NCBI GenBank assembly: GCA_013822915.1
Contig: PNLG01000113.1
Span: forward strand, 1-16,525
DNA from: Sphingomonas sp.
GTDB lineage: Bacteria > Pseudomonadota > Alphaproteobacteria > Sphingomonadales > Sphingomonadaceae
Length of the DNA stretch: 16,525 bases
Direction of reading: 5' to 3'
Position numbers and translations under genes: made by a program. Positions 7,451-15,233 of this stretch are shown piece by piece. The notes under the pieces are model-generated. The model was not told where the DNA came from, searched no databases, and saw only the letters and a program-made list of their open reading frames with translations. Within the stretch, counting starts at the first letter, position 1; each line of letters begins with the position of its first letter.

Positions 7451-8659
7451 ACAGCGCAACGGCGCGAGCTTTGGTCCAAAATGCGCCCGCGCAGCGGGCG
7501 GGCAGCGCGCAGCCCGATCACGATGTGGTTTTTCGACATCGACCGGATGTTGCTGCTGCTCGCGCTGCTCCTGATCGCGATTGGTTTGCTGGCGGTGGCG
7601 GCGGCCTCGCCCGCGGCGGCGGTCCGCTATTCGGATGGTAATGTCCATGTCGCACCGCTCTTCTACTTCTGGCGGCAGGTGATGTGGGTGAGTGTGTCGG
7701 TCCCGCTGATGATTGCGGTGTCGATGGCCCCGGTGGCGCTTGCACGTCGCATTGCGCTGATCGGCGCGGTTGTGTTTTTTGCAGCGCTTGCGCTCGTGCC
7801 CTTTATTGGCGTGGTTCACAACAACGCGCGTCGCTGGATCGATCTGGGCGTATCCGATTTTCAGCCGAGCGAGTTTTTGAAGCCATGCTTCGTGGTCGCG
7901 ATCGCCTGGCTCTTGTCGCTGCGCGAGAAGGAGCCCGATCTGCCGGTGCTGTCGATGAGCTTCATCCTGACCGGCAGCATTGCCTGCCTGTTGATGCTGC
8001 AGCCCGATTTCGGGCAGACAGTGATGTTTGGCGTGCTCTGGTTTGCGTTGCTGCTGATTTCGGGCGTGCCGATGCGGACGTTGGGCGCGTTGCTGGCGGC
8101 GGCGCCTGCGGGCCTGATCGCCGCTTATCTGTTTTACGACACCGCGCGCAACCGCATCAACGCATTCATCTTTCGCGGGACCGAAGAAGCGCCCATCGAC
8201 CATTATCAGACCGATATGGCGCATGCGACGATTACCGGCGGGGGGGTGATGGGCACCGGACCCGGCGGCGGCACGATGAAGTTCAAACTGCCCGAGGCGC
8301 AAACCGATTACATCTTTTCGGTGATTGGCGAGGAGTTTGGGCTCGTCGCCTGCGCATTGATCGCGCTGTTGTTTCTGGCGATTGTCGCGCGGGTGTTTGT
8401 GCGGCTGCTCGACGAAAATGATGCGTTCCGGATGCTGGCAGCGGGCGGGCTTGCCACGCAATTTGGAGCGCAAGCGCTGATCTCGATGGCGGTCAACACC
8501 GGACTTGCCCCGTCAAAGGGCATGACCTTGCCCTTTATCAGCTATGGCGGGTCGTCGATGATCGCGCTGTCATTCGGGATGGGGTTGTTGCTGGCGTTTA
8601 CGCGGCGAAACCCGTTTCTCAGCCGCTCGCCCTATGTCGTGAGCTGGAGCAAATTATGA
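7418..8659 (+). CDS. ftsW: Septal peptidoglycan glycosyltransferase FtsW (SEDS)
   Basis: FtsW is the SEDS-family polymerase that makes septal glycan strands from lipid II and works with FtsI. The product is 413 residues from ATG 7418, or 407 from ATG 7436. It is rich in membrane helices from about residue 43 on, after a basic cytoplasmic N-terminus. Family motifs are present: 'NNARRWIDLGVSDFQPSEFLKP', 'LQPDFGQT', the extracellular 'GTGPGGGTMKFKLPEAQTDYIF' loop with D297, which matches the conserved catalytic aspartate of SEDS proteins, and the C-terminal 'LPFISYGGSSMI' signature. Two starts are possible. The first overlaps murD (ATGA) and has only a G-run at 7405-7409; the second has a strong GGAGGGG at 7423-7429 created by the tandem duplication. 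I list the longer form, but the shorter one could be the main product. The stop overlaps murG by four bases. Confidence 0.95.
   Translation: MTEGRGMTEGRTAQRRELWSKMRPRSGRAARSPITMWFFDIDRMLLLLALLLIAIGLLAVAAASPAAAVRYSDGNVHVAPLFYFWRQVMWVSVSVPLMIAVSMAPVALARRIALIGAVVFFAALALVPFIGVVHNNARRWIDLGVSDFQPSEFLKPCFVVAIAWLLSLREKEPDLPVLSMSFILTGSIACLLMLQPDFGQTVMFGVLWFALLLISGVPMRTLGALLAAAPAGLIAAYLFYDTARNRINAFIFRGTEEAPIDHYQTDMAHATITGGGVMGTGPGGGTMKFKLPEAQTDYIFSVIGEEFGLVACALIALLFLAIVARVFVRLLDENDAFRMLAAGGLATQFGAQALISMAVNTGLAPSKGMTLPFISYGGSSMIALSFGMGLLLAFTRRNPFLSRSPYVVSWSKL
7423..7429 (+). promoter_or_regulatory. Strong ribosome binding site for second ftsW ATG
   Basis: GGAGGGG lies six bases before ATG 7436 and within the coding sequence that would follow ATG 7418. 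It is the best Shine-Dalgarno match at this junction, and supports initiation at 7436 instead of, or as well as, 7418. Confidence 0.55.
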
Positions 8660-9816
8660 GCGCGACGCGCCATTTTGTGCTCGCCGCCGGTGGCACCGGC
8701 GGACATATGGTGCCAGCGGCCGCGCTGGCCGCCGAATTGCGGCGGCGCGGGCATTCGGTCGCGCTGGTCAGCGACGCGCGCGGGGTGCGCTTCCCCGGCT
8801 TGTTCGAGGATATCCAGACGCACATCGTTCCCGCCGGGCGGCTGGCGGGCGGGCCGATGGGCTGGGCGCGCGCGGGCGCGGCAATGCTGGCCGGGCGGCG
8901 CATGGCGATCAACCTGTTCAAGGTGCAGCGCCCCGACGCGGTGATCGGCTTTGGCGGCTATCCTGCGCTGCCCGCGCTGCTGGGCGCGTTTGCGCGGGGT
9001 ATCCCAACGGCGGTGCATGAGCAGAACGCGGTGCTCGGCCGGGTCAACCGGCTGGTCGCGGCAAAGGTGAGCGCGATTGCCACTTCCTATCCCGATGTGG
9101 CCCGGCTGGCGCCCCGGCACCGCGGCAAGGCGCATCTGGTCGGCAATCCGGTGCGCGAAGCGGTGCGCCGCTTACGCGAGCAGCCCTATCCCCTGCTGGA
9201 GGGGGATGGCATTTTCCGCGTGCTCGTCACCGGCGGCAGCCAGGGAGCGAGCATATTGTCGCAGGTGGTCCCCGACGGGCTGGCGCTGTTACCGATCAAC
9301 TATCGCCGCCGCCTTCAAGTGACCCAGCAGGCGCGGGTAGAAGATATTGATGCGGTGCGCGCGAAATATGCCGAACACCAGATTCCCGCCGAACTCGCCA
9401 CTTACTTGCCCGACATGCCCGAACAACTGGCGTGGGCGCATCTGGTGATTGCGCGCGCGGGCGCGTCGACGCTGGCGGAGCTGACATGTGCTGGTCGCCC
9501 GGCGATCCTGGTGCCGCTGCCCGGCGCGACCGATGACCATCAGACGGCGAACGCTCGCGAAATGACGCAAGCGGGCGGGGCCCGCACCATTCAGCAGCCC
9601 AATTTCACGGCTGTCGAACTTGCCAAGCAGATGCAAAAGCTGGGCCTGGATCCGGCGGCTCTCGAAAACGCGGCGGGCCGCGCGCGCACCTGCGGCCGTC
9701 CCAATGCCACCCGCGATCTTGCCGATCTGGTCGAGAGCCTGGGCGCCCCGGCGAGCATTCTGCCCGTGGGCGCCGCGCGACCGGCCAAATTCGGCGATCA
9801 GGCCGCTTATGCATAG
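8656..9816 (+). CDS. murG: UDP-GlcNAc:lipid I N-acetylglucosaminyltransferase MurG
   Basis: MurG adds GlcNAc to lipid I to form lipid II, acting as a peripheral protein on the inner face of the cytoplasmic membrane. The 386-residue GT-B protein has the first glycine-rich loop GGTGGH at 12-17 with H17, 'GFGGYPALP' near 98-106, HEQN at 121-124, the second glycine-rich loop GGSQGA at 193-198, and the nucleotide-sugar site 'ARAGASTLAEL' (267-276) followed by 'DDHQTANA'. These are the standard MurG landmarks. It is a little longer than E. coli MurG (355), with a C-terminal tail of low conservation. The ATG overlaps the ftsW stop (ATGA), with GGAG at 8646-8649 six bases upstream. The TAG stop is the only one in the window, and the nine-base gap after it is one of few non-overlapping junctions. 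Confidence 0.96.
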   Translation: MSATRHFVLAAGGTGGHMVPAAALAAELRRRGHSVALVSDARGVRFPGLFEDIQTHIVPAGRLAGGPMGWARAGAAMLAGRRMAINLFKVQRPDAVIGFGGYPALPALLGAFARGIPTAVHEQNAVLGRVNRLVAAKVSAIATSYPDVARLAPRHRGKAHLVGNPVREAVRRLREQPYPLLEGDGIFRVLVTGGSQGASILSQVVPDGLALLPINYRRRLQVTQQARVEDIDAVRAKYAEHQIPAELATYLPDMPEQLAWAHLVIARAGASTLAELTCAGRPAILVPLPGATDDHQTANAREMTQAGGARTIQQPNFTAVELAKQMQKLGLDPAALENAAGRARTCGRPNATRDLADLVESLGAPASILPVGAARPAKFGDQAAYA

Positions 9817-9825
9817 GCCGCGGAC

Positions 9826-11229
9826 ATGAGGGGTGTCGGCACCGATATCGGCACGATCCACTTTGTCGGCATCGGCGGCATCGGCATGTCAGGCATTGCC
9901 GAAGTGATGCATAATCTGGGCTATCGGGTGCAGGGTTCGGACGTTGCAGAAGGCTATGTCATTGCCGCTCTGCGTGCCAAGGGGATTGCGGTGCAGATTG
10001 GCCACCGTGCCGATAATCTGGGCGAGGCGGCGGTCGTCGTCACCTCCACCGCGATCAGGCGGGATAATCCGGAGGTTGAGGCCGCCTATGCCCGCCGCCT
10101 GCCCGTGGTGCGGCGCGCGGAAATGCTTGCCGAGCTGATGCGGCTCAAATCGACCGTGGCGGTGGCGGGCACCCATGGCAAAACGACGACCACCTCGATG
10201 GTGGCGGCCTTGCTGGACGCAGGCGGCGTTGACCCGACCGTCATCAATGGCGGGATCATCAACAGCTATGGTTCGAACGCGCGGCTCGGCGCGAGCGACT
10301 GGATGGTGGTGGAGGCGGATGAAAGCGATGGTAGCTTCCTGCGCCTTGACGGCACGATTGCGGTGGTCACCAACATCGATCCCGAACATCTCGACCATTA
10401 CGGCTCGTTCGATGCGGTGAAGGACGCCTTTGTCGCGTTCATCGAAAACGTCCCCTTTTACGGCGCGGCGCTGCTCTGCCTCGATCATCCTGAAGTGCAG
10501 GCGATTTTGCCGCGCGTGCGCGATCGGCGGGTAGTGACCTATGGCTTTGCCGCGCAAGCCGATGTGCGCGGGGTCGACGTCACGCCCGTGCCGGGCGGCA
10601 ATCGCTTTGACGTGGTGATCCGCGCGCGGGGCGGGGCGGTGCGCACGATTGCGGGCATCGAACTGCCCATGCCTGGCCGCCACAATGTGCAAAACGCGCT
10701 GGCAGCGATTGGCGTTGCGTTGGAGCTGAGCATTGCCGATGACACGATCCGGGGCGGCTTTGCGCAATTTGCCGGGGTGAAGCGGCGCTTCACGCGCGTG
10801 GGTGATGTAAAGGGCGTCGCGATCATTGATGATTATGCCCACCACCCGGTCGAAATCCGCGCCGTCCTGTCGGCAGCACGCGAAGGGGCAAAGGGGCGCG
10901 TGATCGCGGTGATGCAGCCGCATCGCTATTCACGGCTCGGCGCGCTGATGGATGATTTTGCGCAGGCGTTTAACGATGCGGACATCGTTTTCCTAACGCC
11001 CGTCTATGCGGCGGGGGAAGCGCCGGTGGAGGGGGTGTCGAGCGCCGCACTTGCCACCGCCATCACTAATCGCGGCCACCGCGCCGTCGCGACGATTGCT
11101 GATGTGGACACTTTGGCCCGGCGGCTCGCCGCGCTGATCGAGCCGGGCGATCAGGTGATCTGCCTGGGTGCGGGCGACATCACCAAATGGGCAGCAGGCC
11201 TTGCCGATGCGATCGGGGGCGCGGCATGA
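9826..11229 (+). CDS. murC: UDP-N-acetylmuramate:L-alanine ligase MurC
   Basis: MurC attaches L-alanine to UDP-MurNAc, the first amino-acid step of the stem peptide. The 467-residue product starts with the glycine-rich nucleotide-binding segment 'IHFVGIGGIGMSGIAEV' (11-27). It then shows the P-loop GTHGKTTTT (115-123), 'VVEADESDGSFLRL' and 'NIDPEHLDHYGSF' in the central domain, and 'DDYAHHPVEIRA' and 'QPHRYSR' in the C-terminal domain. 'GTHGKT' in place of 'GTNGKT', together with 'HHPVEI', separates MurC from the other Mur ligases here. Length is normal. It begins nine bases after murG; the ribosome binding site is weak (AGG at 9815-9817), so translation may depend on ribosomes arriving from murG. 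A GTG at 9832 is possible but would shorten the protein by only two residues. The stop overlaps murB by four bases. Confidence 0.96.
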   Translation: MRGVGTDIGTIHFVGIGGIGMSGIAEVMHNLGYRVQGSDVAEGYVIAALRAKGIAVQIGHRADNLGEAAVVVTSTAIRRDNPEVEAAYARRLPVVRRAEMLAELMRLKSTVAVAGTHGKTTTTSMVAALLDAGGVDPTVINGGIINSYGSNARLGASDWMVVEADESDGSFLRLDGTIAVVTNIDPEHLDHYGSFDAVKDAFVAFIENVPFYGAALLCLDHPEVQAILPRVRDRRVVTYGFAAQADVRGVDVTPVPGGNRFDVVIRARGGAVRTIAGIELPMPGRHNVQNALAAIGVALELSIADDTIRGGFAQFAGVKRRFTRVGDVKGVAIIDDYAHHPVEIRAVLSAAREGAKGRVIAVMQPHRYSRLGALMDDFAQAFNDADIVFLTPVYAAGEAPVEGVSSAALATAITNRGHRAVATIADVDTLARRLAALIEPGDQVICLGAGDITKWAAGLADAIGGAA

Positions 11230-12122
11230 GCGTGGCCGTAACCCTGCCCAACGTGCGCGGCGCGATGACGGCGGACGCGCCGCTTGCGCCGCTCGTCTGG
11301 TTCAAATCGGGTGGCGCGGCGCAGTGGTTGTTCGAGCCCGCCGATGCAGCGGACCTGAGCGCATTTCTGGCCGATCTTGACCCCGCCGTGCCGGTGATGC
11401 CGCTGGGGCTTGGCTCCAACCTGATCGTGCGCGATGGCGGTTGGCCGGGCGTGGTGGTGCGGCTAGGCAAGGCGTTCAGCTTTGCGACCGCGCAGGGCAG
11501 CGAGCTGGCGTGCGGCGGCGGCACATCGGGTATTTTGGTATCGTCCAATGCGCGCGATGCAGGCGTTGCGGGCCTTGAGTTTTTGCGCAGCATCCCCGGC
11601 ACGGTTGGCGGCTTTGTGCGGATGAACGGCGGCGCTTATGGCCGCGAGACCGCCGATGTGCTGGTGTCGTGCGTCGTCGTGCTGCGCGACGGCGCGGTCG
11701 CGACACTGACCCTGGATCAACTGGGCTATCGCTATCGGCACTCCGCGCTGCCCGAAGGCGCGATTGTGGTTGAGGCGACTTTCGTAGGCACCCCGGGCGA
11801 CGCCGCCGTCATTCAGGCGGAGATGGACCGGATCGCGGCGGCGCGAGAGGCTTCGCAGCCACTGCGGAGTAAAACCGGCGGCTCGACGTTCAAGAACCCG
11901 GACGGGCACAAGGCCTGGGTGCTGATCGACGCCGCCGGATGCCGGGGTTTGCGGATTGGGGACGCACAAGTGAGCGAAAAACACTGTAATTTCCTGCTCA
12001 ACCTGGGGGCCGCGTCGAGTGCGGACATCGAAGCGCTGGGCGAGGAAGTGCGCGCGCGGGTGAAGGCGACGAGCGGAATCGAATTGGAATGGGAAATCCA
12101 GCGGGTGGGGGTGAGCGCATGA
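11226..12122 (+). CDS. murB: UDP-N-acetylenolpyruvoylglucosamine reductase MurB
   Basis: MurB is the FAD- and NADPH-dependent reductase that converts UDP-GlcNAc-enolpyruvate to UDP-MurNAc, which MurC then uses. The 298-residue protein has the FAD-binding elements 'LGLGSNLIVRDGG' (60-72) and 'EFLRSIPGTVGGFVRMNGGAYG' (118-139). The proton-donor serine S220 lies in 'GGSTFKNP', and the C-terminal 'GIELEWEIQRVG' carries the conserved glutamate, probably E290. At about 300 residues it fits the shorter type II form, not the 342-residue E. coli type I form. The start is ATG 11226, giving ATGA with the murC stop and a G-run at 11215-11219 upstream. The frame is open for 13 more codons upstream inside murC, but that extension is not supported. 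The stop overlaps ddl. Confidence 0.95.
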   Translation: MSVAVTLPNVRGAMTADAPLAPLVWFKSGGAAQWLFEPADAADLSAFLADLDPAVPVMPLGLGSNLIVRDGGWPGVVVRLGKAFSFATAQGSELACGGGTSGILVSSNARDAGVAGLEFLRSIPGTVGGFVRMNGGAYGRETADVLVSCVVVLRDGAVATLTLDQLGYRYRHSALPEGAIVVEATFVGTPGDAAVIQAEMDRIAAAREASQPLRSKTGGSTFKNPDGHKAWVLIDAAGCRGLRIGDAQVSEKHCNFLLNLGAASSADIEALGEEVRARVKATSGIELEWEIQRVGVSA

Positions 12123-13051
12123 CCCCCCTCCACGTCGCTGTGTTGATGGGTGGCTGGTCGGCCGAGCGCGCGGTGTCGCTGGCGTCCGGTGCCGGTGTGG
12201 CCGATGCGTTGGAATCGCTTGGCCACCGGGTCACGCGGATCGACATGGGCCACGATGTCGCGCTCCGCCTTGCCGAGGCCGCGCCCGACATCGTGTTCAA
12301 CGCGCTCCACGGTACCCCGGGCGAGGATGGCAGCGTGCAGGGGATGCTCGACCTGATGGGGCTGAAATACACCCATTCGGGGCGGGTCGCCTCGGTCATT
12401 GCGATCGACAAGCAGCTGACCAAGATGCTGCTCGTGCCCCACGGCATTCCGATGCCGGGCGGGCGGATTGTGCGCACCGCCGAGCTGTTCGATCGCGATC
12501 CGTTGCCGCGCCCCTATGTTCTGAAACCCGTTAATGAAGGATCATCGGTGGGCGTCGCGATTGTCACCGACGAGGGGAATTACGGCAACCCGATCGGCCG
12601 CGATACGCGCGGGCCATGGGCCGAGTTTGACGAATTGCTCGCCGAACCCTTTATCCGCGGGCGCGAACTGACCACGGCTGTGCTGGCGGGGCAGGCGCTG
12701 GGCGTTACCGAATTGCGGCCCAAAAGCGGTTTTTACGATTATGATGCCAAATATACCGACGGGATGACCGAGCATCTCTATCCCGCGCCCATCCCCGATG
12801 ACGTCGCGCAGGCGTGCGAGCGGATCGCGATGGAGGCGCACCGGCTGTTGGGGTGCAAGGGTGCCAGCCGCGCCGATTTCCGCTGGGACGACAGCCGGGG
12901 TGTGGGCGGGTTGTTCCTGCTGGAGGTGAATACGCAACCGGGCATGACGCCACTCAGCCTGGTTCCCGAACAGGCGCGCCACCGGGGGATGACCTATCCC
13001 GCGCTGGTGCAGGCAATTATCGACGATGCGATGCAGGAGGATGCGGCATGA
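12119..13051 (+). CDS. ddl: D-alanine:D-alanine ligase
   Basis: Ddl joins two D-alanines with ATP; the dipeptide is the substrate of MurF. The 310-residue ATP-grasp protein is of normal length (E. coli DdlB, 306). Visible landmarks are 'LMGGWSAERAVSL' with E16, 'ALHGTPGEDGSVQGMLDLMG' (62-81), the ATP-grasp segment 'LKPVNEGSSVGV' (135-146), 'YDYDAKY' ending in K211-Y212, 'CKGASRADFRWD' with R251 and D253, and the metal-binding 'LEVNTQPGMT' with E269 and N271-N272 region. Tyrosine at position 212 is the state known for ligases that make D-Ala-D-Ala, whereas D-lactate ligases carry Phe there. The start ATG 12119 overlaps the murB stop (ATGA), and GGGGGTGAG at 12107-12115 precedes it. The ten extra in-frame codons upstream lie inside murB and are not supported. 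The stop overlaps ftsQ. Confidence 0.96.
   Translation: MTPLHVAVLMGGWSAERAVSLASGAGVADALESLGHRVTRIDMGHDVALRLAEAAPDIVFNALHGTPGEDGSVQGMLDLMGLKYTHSGRVASVIAIDKQLTKMLLVPHGIPMPGGRIVRTAELFDRDPLPRPYVLKPVNEGSSVGVAIVTDEGNYGNPIGRDTRGPWAEFDELLAEPFIRGRELTTAVLAGQALGVTELRPKSGFYDYDAKYTDGMTEHLYPAPIPDDVAQACERIAMEAHRLLGCKGASRADFRWDDSRGVGGLFLLEVNTQPGMTPLSLVPEQARHRGMTYPALVQAIIDDAMQEDAA
13035..13040 (+). promoter_or_regulatory. Consensus ribosome binding site of ftsQ
   Basis: AGGAGG, a full Shine-Dalgarno consensus, lies seven bases before ATG 13048 inside the end of ddl. It is among the strongest in the window and fixes the ftsQ start against the much longer open frame that runs back to 12814. Confidence 0.75.
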
Positions 13052-13971
13052 GCAAGACCATCCGCCGGGGCGCGCCACCGGCGCGGCGTCCGGTTCAACC
13101 CGGCCGGCGCGTGCCCGCCATCCGTAAACAGTCGATGATCGACCGTGCGCTGCTGATGCTGCCGGTGTCGGAGGCGACGCTGCAACGCATCGCTACCTGG
13201 ACGATCATGGCGATGATCGCGGCAGGCGGCATTGGTCTATCCACGCTGTTCGGGGTGCCGCAAGCAGCCGGCGTTGCGATTGCTGAGGGGATTGGCGCCG
13301 CTGGTTTCCGGGTTGAGCGGATCGAGGTGACGGGTGCGCGCCGCCTGAACCCAATGGCGGTTTATGCAAGCGTCACCGATCAGAAATCACGGGCGATGCC
13401 GCTCGTCAGCCTGAGCGAAGTGCGCGCCCGGTTAAAGCGCAATGGCTGGGTGGCCGATGCGCAAGTCTCGCGCCGCTTGCCCGACAAGCTTGTCATCCAT
13501 ATTGTCGAGCGCAAACCCGCCGCCGTCTGGCAGCATGAGGGCGAGCTTGCGCTGATCGACGCTGACGGCGTGCCGCTTGAACGGGTCAGCGCTGACAAAT
13601 TGCCGCCGCTGCCGCTATTGGTGGGTGACGGCGCGAACAAGCAGATGCGCGCCTTTGACGCGTTGATGGCGGGCACACCCGCGCTGCGCCCGTTGGTAAA
13701 GGCGGCAAGCTGGATCGGTGACCGTCGCTGGAACCTGTTGTTCGCAACCGGTGAAACACTGGTGCTGCCAGAGGATAACGCGCAGGCCGCATTGCTGAAA
13801 TTCGCGGAATTGGACAGCAATCGCCGCTTGCTGGGGCAAGGGTTGTTGCGGTTCGACATGCGCGATCCGACCCGGTTCGTCTTGCGGCTGCCGGAGGCGG
13901 GTGGCGCGCGCGCAATTACGGACACATCGGCTGCGTCGATCACCGACCGGGCAAGCAGGAGCGAGGCATAA
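13048..13971 (+). CDS. ftsQ: Cell division protein FtsQ
   Basis: FtsQ is a bitopic inner-membrane protein that links the cytoplasmic and periplasmic parts of the divisome through FtsL and FtsB. The 307-residue product has a basic, Pro/Arg-rich cytoplasmic N-terminus (about 1-45), one membrane helix at about 48-69 ('IATWTIMAMIAAGGIGLSTL'), and a POTRA domain from about 88 ('FRVERIEVTGARRLNP') to about 155. The FtsQ domain follows, including 'LPDKLVIHIVERKPAAVWQ' (144-162) and 'LALIDADGVPLE'. The last 20 or so residues are Ser/Ala-rich and probably disordered. The start is ATG 13048 (ATGA with ddl, consensus AGGAGG seven bases upstream); the open frame extends 78 codons further back into ddl but that part reads as out-of-frame ddl. 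The TAA stop overlaps the ftsA ATG by one base. Confidence 0.93.
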   Translation: MSKTIRRGAPPARRPVQPGRRVPAIRKQSMIDRALLMLPVSEATLQRIATWTIMAMIAAGGIGLSTLFGVPQAAGVAIAEGIGAAGFRVERIEVTGARRLNPMAVYASVTDQKSRAMPLVSLSEVRARLKRNGWVADAQVSRRLPDKLVIHIVERKPAAVWQHEGELALIDADGVPLERVSADKLPPLPLLVGDGANKQMRAFDALMAGTPALRPLVKAASWIGDRRWNLLFATGETLVLPEDNAQAALLKFAELDSNRRLLGQGLLRFDMRDPTRFVLRLPEAGGARAITDTSAASITDRASRSEA

Positions 13972-15233
13972 TGGCAAAGGTGGCATCCGACGAACTGATT
14001 ACTGCGCTCGACATTGGATCGTCCAAAGTATCCGCCATGATCGCGCAGCGCGTCGCGGGTGGTGAGCTGATCGTGCTTGGGACAGGGCAGCGCGAAAGCC
14101 GGGGGGTCAAACGCGGTTACATCGCCGATATGGGCGCGACCGAGGTGGCCGTGCGCGAAGCGGTGGAACAGGCGGAGCGGATTGCCGGGCTGAACATCGA
14201 AAATGTTTGGGTCGGTTTTTCGGCGGGCGGGCTGGTGTCGGACGTTGCCTCGGTCGAGGTTGATCTGGGCGGCCACCGCGTCGAACAGGCCGATATTGAC
14301 GCGCTGCTTCAGGGCGCGCGCGAATCGATTGAACCGGCGGGCCGGATGGTGCTGCACGCGCAGCCCACGCTTTACACGCTCGACCGGGTGACGGGGGTGA
14401 AAAACCCGCTGGGCCTCCACGCCGACCGGCTGGGCGTCCATGTTCATGTCGTCGCGGTTGACGGTTCGCCGGTGCGCAACCTGGATCTGTGCGTGCGGTC
14501 GGCGCATCTGGAAGTGAAGTCGATCGTGGCCTCGCCGCTGGCCACGGGTATGGCTTGTTTGTCGGATGAGGAACGCGAGCTTGGCGTCGCGCTGGTCGAA
14601 CTGGGGGCGGGGATCACCAATGTGTCGCTGTTTGCCGGCGGAATGCTCGTCGGGTTAACGTCGATTCCGGTCGGGGCGGCGGACATTACCGATGACATCG
14701 CCAGCGCCTTTGGCACCCGACGTGCGCAAGCTGAGCGGATGAAATGTTTTCACGGGTCCGCCAACGCATCGCCGCGCGATAATCATGAAATGATCGACGT
14801 TGCACCGATTTCGGTCGAGGATGACAGCGGCGATGGCGTGCGGATCACCCGCGCACAGCTGATCTCGGTCATCCGGCTGCGGCTTGAGCATTTGATGGCT
14901 GAAATCCGCCGCGCGCTTGGTGAACTTGGCTTTGACGGGCCGGTTGGGCGGCAAGTGGTGCTGACCGGCGGCGGCGCGGAGTTGAACGGGATTGCCGACT
15001 ATGCACAGGCTGCTCTTGGCCGGTCGGTCCGGGTTGGGCGGCCGCGCCGGTTGACCGCCTTGCCAGAGGCGCATTCGGGTCCTGGCTTTGCAACGCTTGC
15101 TGGGCTTGCTCATTATGCGGCGTCCAATCCCGTTGATCTGCGCACCTTGCCAGCACCGGATCAGGTCGTTCATCGCGCGCGCGGATTGGGCTGGATCACG
15201 CGCGTGATCCGGGCGGTTCAGGCAAATTATTAA
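13971..15233 (+). CDS. ftsA: Cell division protein FtsA (actin-like)
   Basis: FtsA is an actin-like ATPase that tethers FtsZ filaments to the membrane and recruits later divisome proteins. The 420-residue product matches E. coli FtsA (420). It shows the phosphate 1 motif 'ALDIGSSKVSAMI' (12-24), 'RGVKRGYIADM' (44-54), the FtsA-specific 1C (SHS2) domain at about 85-165, the phosphate 2 region 'ALVELGAGITNVSLF' (207-221), and the adenosine motif 'VVLTGGGAELNGI' (329-341). The C-terminus 'GLGWITRVIRAVQANY' (405-420) reads as the amphipathic membrane-targeting helix. The ATG overlaps the ftsQ stop (TAATG), and AGGAG at 13957-13961 is nine bases upstream. Its neighbour ftsZ, its partner in the Z-ring, starts 125 bases later and is the one gene in the window set clearly apart. 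Confidence 0.96.
   Translation: MAKVASDELITALDIGSSKVSAMIAQRVAGGELIVLGTGQRESRGVKRGYIADMGATEVAVREAVEQAERIAGLNIENVWVGFSAGGLVSDVASVEVDLGGHRVEQADIDALLQGARESIEPAGRMVLHAQPTLYTLDRVTGVKNPLGLHADRLGVHVHVVAVDGSPVRNLDLCVRSAHLEVKSIVASPLATGMACLSDEERELGVALVELGAGITNVSLFAGGMLVGLTSIPVGAADITDDIASAFGTRRAQAERMKCFHGSANASPRDNHEMIDVAPISVEDDSGDGVRITRAQLISVIRLRLEHLMAEIRRALGELGFDGPVGRQVVLTGGGAELNGIADYAQAALGRSVRVGRPRRLTALPEAHSGPGFATLAGLAHYAASNPVDLRTLPAPDQVVHRARGLGWITRVIRAVQANY
15193..15210. repeat. Perfect 18-bp palindrome near the ftsA 3' end
   Basis: GGATCACGCGCGTGATCC is its own reverse complement, with two 9-bp arms and no spacer. The flanking pair mismatches (T/G) and the next one out matches (C/G). It lies in the codons for the C-terminal helix of FtsA, 20 bases before the stop and about 150 bases before the ftsZ start. 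It could be an operator for a dimeric regulator or a chance product of GC-rich coding sequence. It lacks the U-tract of an intrinsic terminator. Confidence 0.4.

Noticed and set aside
6916..7641. Plus-strand open frame (241 codons) spanning the murD/ftsW junction in another frame.
   Set aside because: Its product is an Arg/Pro/Ala/Trp/Ser-rich out-of-frame translation of murD and ftsW. No motif, and both real genes are intact.
7358..8473. Minus-strand open frame (371 codons) opposite ftsW.
   Set aside because: Rich in Arg, His, Gln and Asn, as expected for the complement of a hydrophobic membrane protein gene. No recognisable domain; ftsW itself is unambiguous.
9889..10923. Minus-strand open frame (344 codons) opposite murC.
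   Set aside because: His/Arg-rich antisense shadow; murC on the other strand carries every expected motif.
11187..11225. Upstream extension of murB by 13 codons; likewise ddl from 12089 and murF from 3680.
   Set aside because: Each extension lies within the preceding gene, and each has a better-placed ATG that overlaps the upstream stop, as at most other junctions.
12814..13047. 78-codon upstream extension of the ftsQ frame into ddl.
   Set aside because: The extension reads as out-of-frame ddl, while ATG 13048 has a consensus AGGAGG and the usual ATGA overlap.
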